Source: Clostridia bacterium (GTDB lineage: Bacteria > Bacillota_E > SLMV01 > PUMD01). From it: a DNA stretch of 7,740 bases. How positions within the stretch are numbered: position 1 is the first letter of the stretch; every line of letters starts with the position of its first letter. The stretch spans positions 1-7,740 of the forward strand of contig SKXF01000056.1 in the NCBI GenBank assembly GCA_007128555.1. Reading direction: 5' to 3'. Positions 6,494 through 7,740 of this stretch are shown piece by piece. The position numbers and the translations under genes are program-made. The notes under the pieces are model-generated. The model was not told the DNA's origin and ran no database searches. It saw nothing but the letters and a program-made list of their open reading frames with translations.

Positions 6494-6718
6494 TCAGGCT
6501 ATAGGTTCGTTGTCAGACGTCATAATTCCTGCACGATGATGAATGATGCCCCCCAATATTATGGGCGTGGTGCTGTCGACGGGTATGCCCTTCAGGCGAG
6601 CAGCCAGGGCGATGGAGTTTCTGGCTCCCGGGGCAACAGCCATGGCGGTGTGGGAAGCGGCACAGAGGCAGGAGAGCTGGCCAGGGCAGTCGCTTTCCTT
6701 CAACGTGCCATGGCTCCG
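6494..6718 (-). pseudogene. Short unidentified remnant upstream of the aldolase gene
   Basis: The frame is open from a TGA at 6721-6719 down to TGA 6496-6494, 39 bases before the aldolase start. It contains SHTAMAVAPGARNSIALAAR, then LKGIPVDSTTPIILGG. The PGAR...LAARLKGIPVDSTT pattern resembles the C-terminal tail of Ldh2/malate-dehydrogenase-type oxidoreductases (PGE...RLREGIPVD..TW), a plausible partner for a catabolic aldolase, but the match is short and breaks after STT. There is no start codon with a ribosome site, so it is not expected to be translated on its own. It could be chance. Confidence 0.3.
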
Positions 6719-6907
6719 TCATCGGGCCCGGGTCTCGCGGGCCGCTGATTCTGTGCAGTGTGCCTTGCATGCTCATCATGATCGACTCATGTCCTGTCCT
6801 GGAACTGAAACTGCGTCCTCATCTTTGCCACCAATCCCACCTTCGCAAGCGGATAAGTCATCAGCATCAGGTGTCCGTGAATGGCTCAAAAGGTGCCAGT
6901 GGCCTGC
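6719..6907. other. Stretch without a recognisable gene
   Basis: No frame here has recognisable family motifs on either strand. The plus strand is open through it in the frame of the small ORF at 6921, but its composition (Ser/Pro/Arg-rich) is that of non-coding DNA. It must contain the divergent upstream regions of the aldolase gene and of the plus-strand small ORF. Confidence 0.4.
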
Positions 6908-6914
6908 AAGGAGG
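6908..6914 (+). promoter_or_regulatory. Ideal ribosome binding site before a small ORF
   Basis: AAGGAGG ends 6 bases before ATG 6921, close to the textbook optimum. It is the main reason for taking the small ORF seriously. Confidence 0.5.
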
Positions 6915-6920
6915 AATCCG

Positions 6921-7130
6921 ATGTCTGACAACGAAACCTATTATGAGGTTTTCAGTCTGGGGGAAAATCCACGGGTTATGGATCAGGTCAGCTCCATCGC
7001 CATTTTTCTGTTCGCAGCGTGTCGGACAGCTGGAACCGATATCGTTTCCACCCTGAAACCGTTGCTCCAATTTCATTGTTCCAGGGATGCCCTAGACACT
7101 GCAAATAGCGACCAACCCATTGCTTTATAA
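6921..7130 (+). CDS. Small hypothetical protein, or N-terminus of a lost gene
   Basis: There are 69 residues, beginning MSDNETYYEVFSLGENPRVM and ending at TAA 7128-7130. The first 22 residues look like a real protein N-terminus. The rest (SIAIFLFAACRTAGTDIVST and a Ser/Asp-rich tail) looks less natural and may lie beyond a deletion or frameshift. I recognise no family. Residues about 23-32 are weakly hydrophobic but too short and Cys/Arg-broken for a clear membrane segment. It sits directly upstream of the S9 peptidase remnant, so it may be the start of another gene truncated by the same rearrangement. Confidence 0.35.
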   Translation: MSDNETYYEVFSLGENPRVMDQVSSIAIFLFAACRTAGTDIVSTLKPLLQFHCSRDALDTANSDQPIAL

Positions 7131-7158
7131 ACCGTGTGAACAACTGGCCATTTGATAC

Positions 7159-7375
7159 GGGGAGGCAGTTGAAATGGACGAAAATGTCCACGTGGCTTCG
7201 ACCCTCCGCCTGGCGGACGCGTTGATCAAAACTAACAAGGACTTCGACATGGTGATCATGCCCAATCGGCCCCACGACACCGACGATCCCGATTCTTGTG
7301 CGCAGACCTTGGGACGATTCCGTGCGACATCTGCTGGGTCTCGAACCGCGGCAGGTCTGCCCGGTGGGTTCCTGA
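7159..7375 (+). pseudogene. C-terminal remnant of an S9 prolyl-oligopeptidase/DPP-IV-type peptidase, frameshifted
   Basis: From ATG 7174 the frame reads MDENVHVASTLRLADALIKT, then NKDFDMVIMPNRPH. This is the segment of S9 alpha/beta-hydrolase peptidases that carries the catalytic Asp (H-G-E-x-D-E/D-N-V) and the catalytic-His loop (MPNRxHG). Near 7289-7297 the reading shifts by one base, and the family C-terminus continues in the next frame as RRPWDDSVRHLLGLEPRQV to a TGA at 7373-7375 (intact relatives: RRRWDYFVRHLLGVEP). The beta-propeller and the nucleophile Ser region are absent. A stop lies just upstream at 7153. A GGGGAGG motif lies about 9 bases before ATG 7174, but a 5'-deleted fragment of this kind cannot be an active peptidase. 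Confidence 0.85.
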
Positions 7376-7476
7376 CCGATTGTATCCGTACAGCCAAATA
7401 GCAAGTTACGCTGGGAACAAGGAGCTTATGCGGGCGAACTCGAATGGTTCTGAACAGCCCGAGCTCCATACCAGAG

Positions 7477-7481
7477 AGGAG
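7477..7481 (+). promoter_or_regulatory. Ribosome binding site of the ferredoxin-type gene
   Basis: AGGAG within GAGAGGAGAAG ends 7 bases before ATG 7489 and supports that start over the in-frame ATG at 7498. Confidence 0.6.
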
Positions 7482-7488
7482 AAGATTG

Positions 7489-7740
7489 ATGAGCACGATG
7501 AAGATCCACGTCGACCCATCCCTTTGCACCGAGTGCCGTATGTGCCAACTGGCCTGTTCCGATGCCAAGGACCAGGGCTTCAATCCTCGACTGGCACTCC
7601 TGCAGATAAAGACTGAAAATGAGGGGCTGCTCGCCCGACCGGTGGTCTGCGTGCAGTGCGACAATCCTTTTTGCATGCGGGTCTGCCCCGTCGGTGCCAT
7701 TGAAAAGCGCGATGATGGGGTGGTTGTGATCGATGACGAC
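7489..7740 (+). CDS. 4Fe-4S dicluster ferredoxin-type electron-transfer subunit (3' end outside window)
   Basis: The first 84 codons are present and the frame is open to the window edge. Two cluster motifs are visible: C13-x2-C16-x2-C19-x3-C23 (CTECRMCQLAC) and C54-x2-C57-x4-C62-x3-C66-P (CVQCDNPFCMRVCPVGAI). The spacing fits HycB/CooF/DmsB-like iron-sulfur subunits and the small ferredoxin that accompanies tungsten aldehyde:ferredoxin oxidoreductases. These carry electrons between a catalytic subunit and another acceptor. There is no Tat or Sec signal, so it is cytoplasmic. The gene follows the S9 remnant by 113 bases and starts a new plus-strand transcription unit. The partner oxidoreductase, if any, should lie beyond the right edge, so its class cannot be fixed here. 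Confidence 0.9.
   Translation, partial: MSTMKIHVDPSLCTECRMCQLACSDAKDQGFNPRLALLQIKTENEGLLARPVVCVQCDNPFCMRVCPVGAIEKRDDGVVVIDDD

Noticed and set aside
6988..7404. Minus-strand open frame of 138 codons
   Set aside because: It is antisense to the S9 remnant and the small ORF, with no recognisable motif.
1..7740. CRISPR array, attachment site or origin
   Set aside because: No regularly spaced identical repeats, tRNA-borne att site, DnaA-box cluster or iteron series was seen on reading both strands.

Overview
The window looks like accessory chromosome from an uncultured bacterium. It holds three intact genes, one gene cut by the right edge, and several broken genes between them. The intact genes have GC-rich codon use and good Shine-Dalgarno sites. 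There is no rRNA, tRNA or informative marker. The mix of pita-bread proteins, PepF, S9 peptidases, DapA-type aldolases and a two-cluster ferredoxin would suit Chloroflexota of the SAR202/Dehalococcoidia kind, but that is only an impression and I would not assign a phylum.

Layout from left to right. (1) Bases 1-90 may be the tail of an upstream reading frame. (2) Bases 159-1083 are a decayed IS1634-type transposase with a deletion, frameshifts and an internal piece (about 321-506) that now reads on the opposite strand. (3) About 350 bases follow with no convincing gene. (4) Bases 1437-2915 encode a complete M24/creatinase-fold protein that has lost most metal ligands but kept the catalytic-type histidines. 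(5) A 255-base spacer holds a possible coding remnant. (6) Bases 3171-4976 encode a complete M3 oligoendopeptidase F.

The right half begins with minus-strand genes. A complete DapA-family aldolase (6454 to 5570) is followed by a truncated family-5 peptide/nickel-type ABC substrate-binding protein (5511 to 5110) and preceded by another short remnant (6718 to 6494). Together they look like a decayed catabolic/uptake operon of which only the aldolase survives. The plus strand then resumes with a small ORF that has an ideal ribosome site (6921-7130), the frameshifted C-terminus of an S9 prolyl-oligopeptidase/DPP-IV-type peptidase (7159-7375), and the start of a 4Fe-4S ferredoxin-type subunit that runs off the right edge (7489-7740).

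The theme is peptide and amino-acid scavenging: a pita-bread hydrolase, PepF, an S9 peptidase remnant and a peptide-binding-protein remnant. The region has clearly been rearranged by insertion, deletion and inversion. I found no CRISPR array and no clearly new multi-gene system. The most notable items are the scrambled transposase and the metal-ligand-poor M24 protein.
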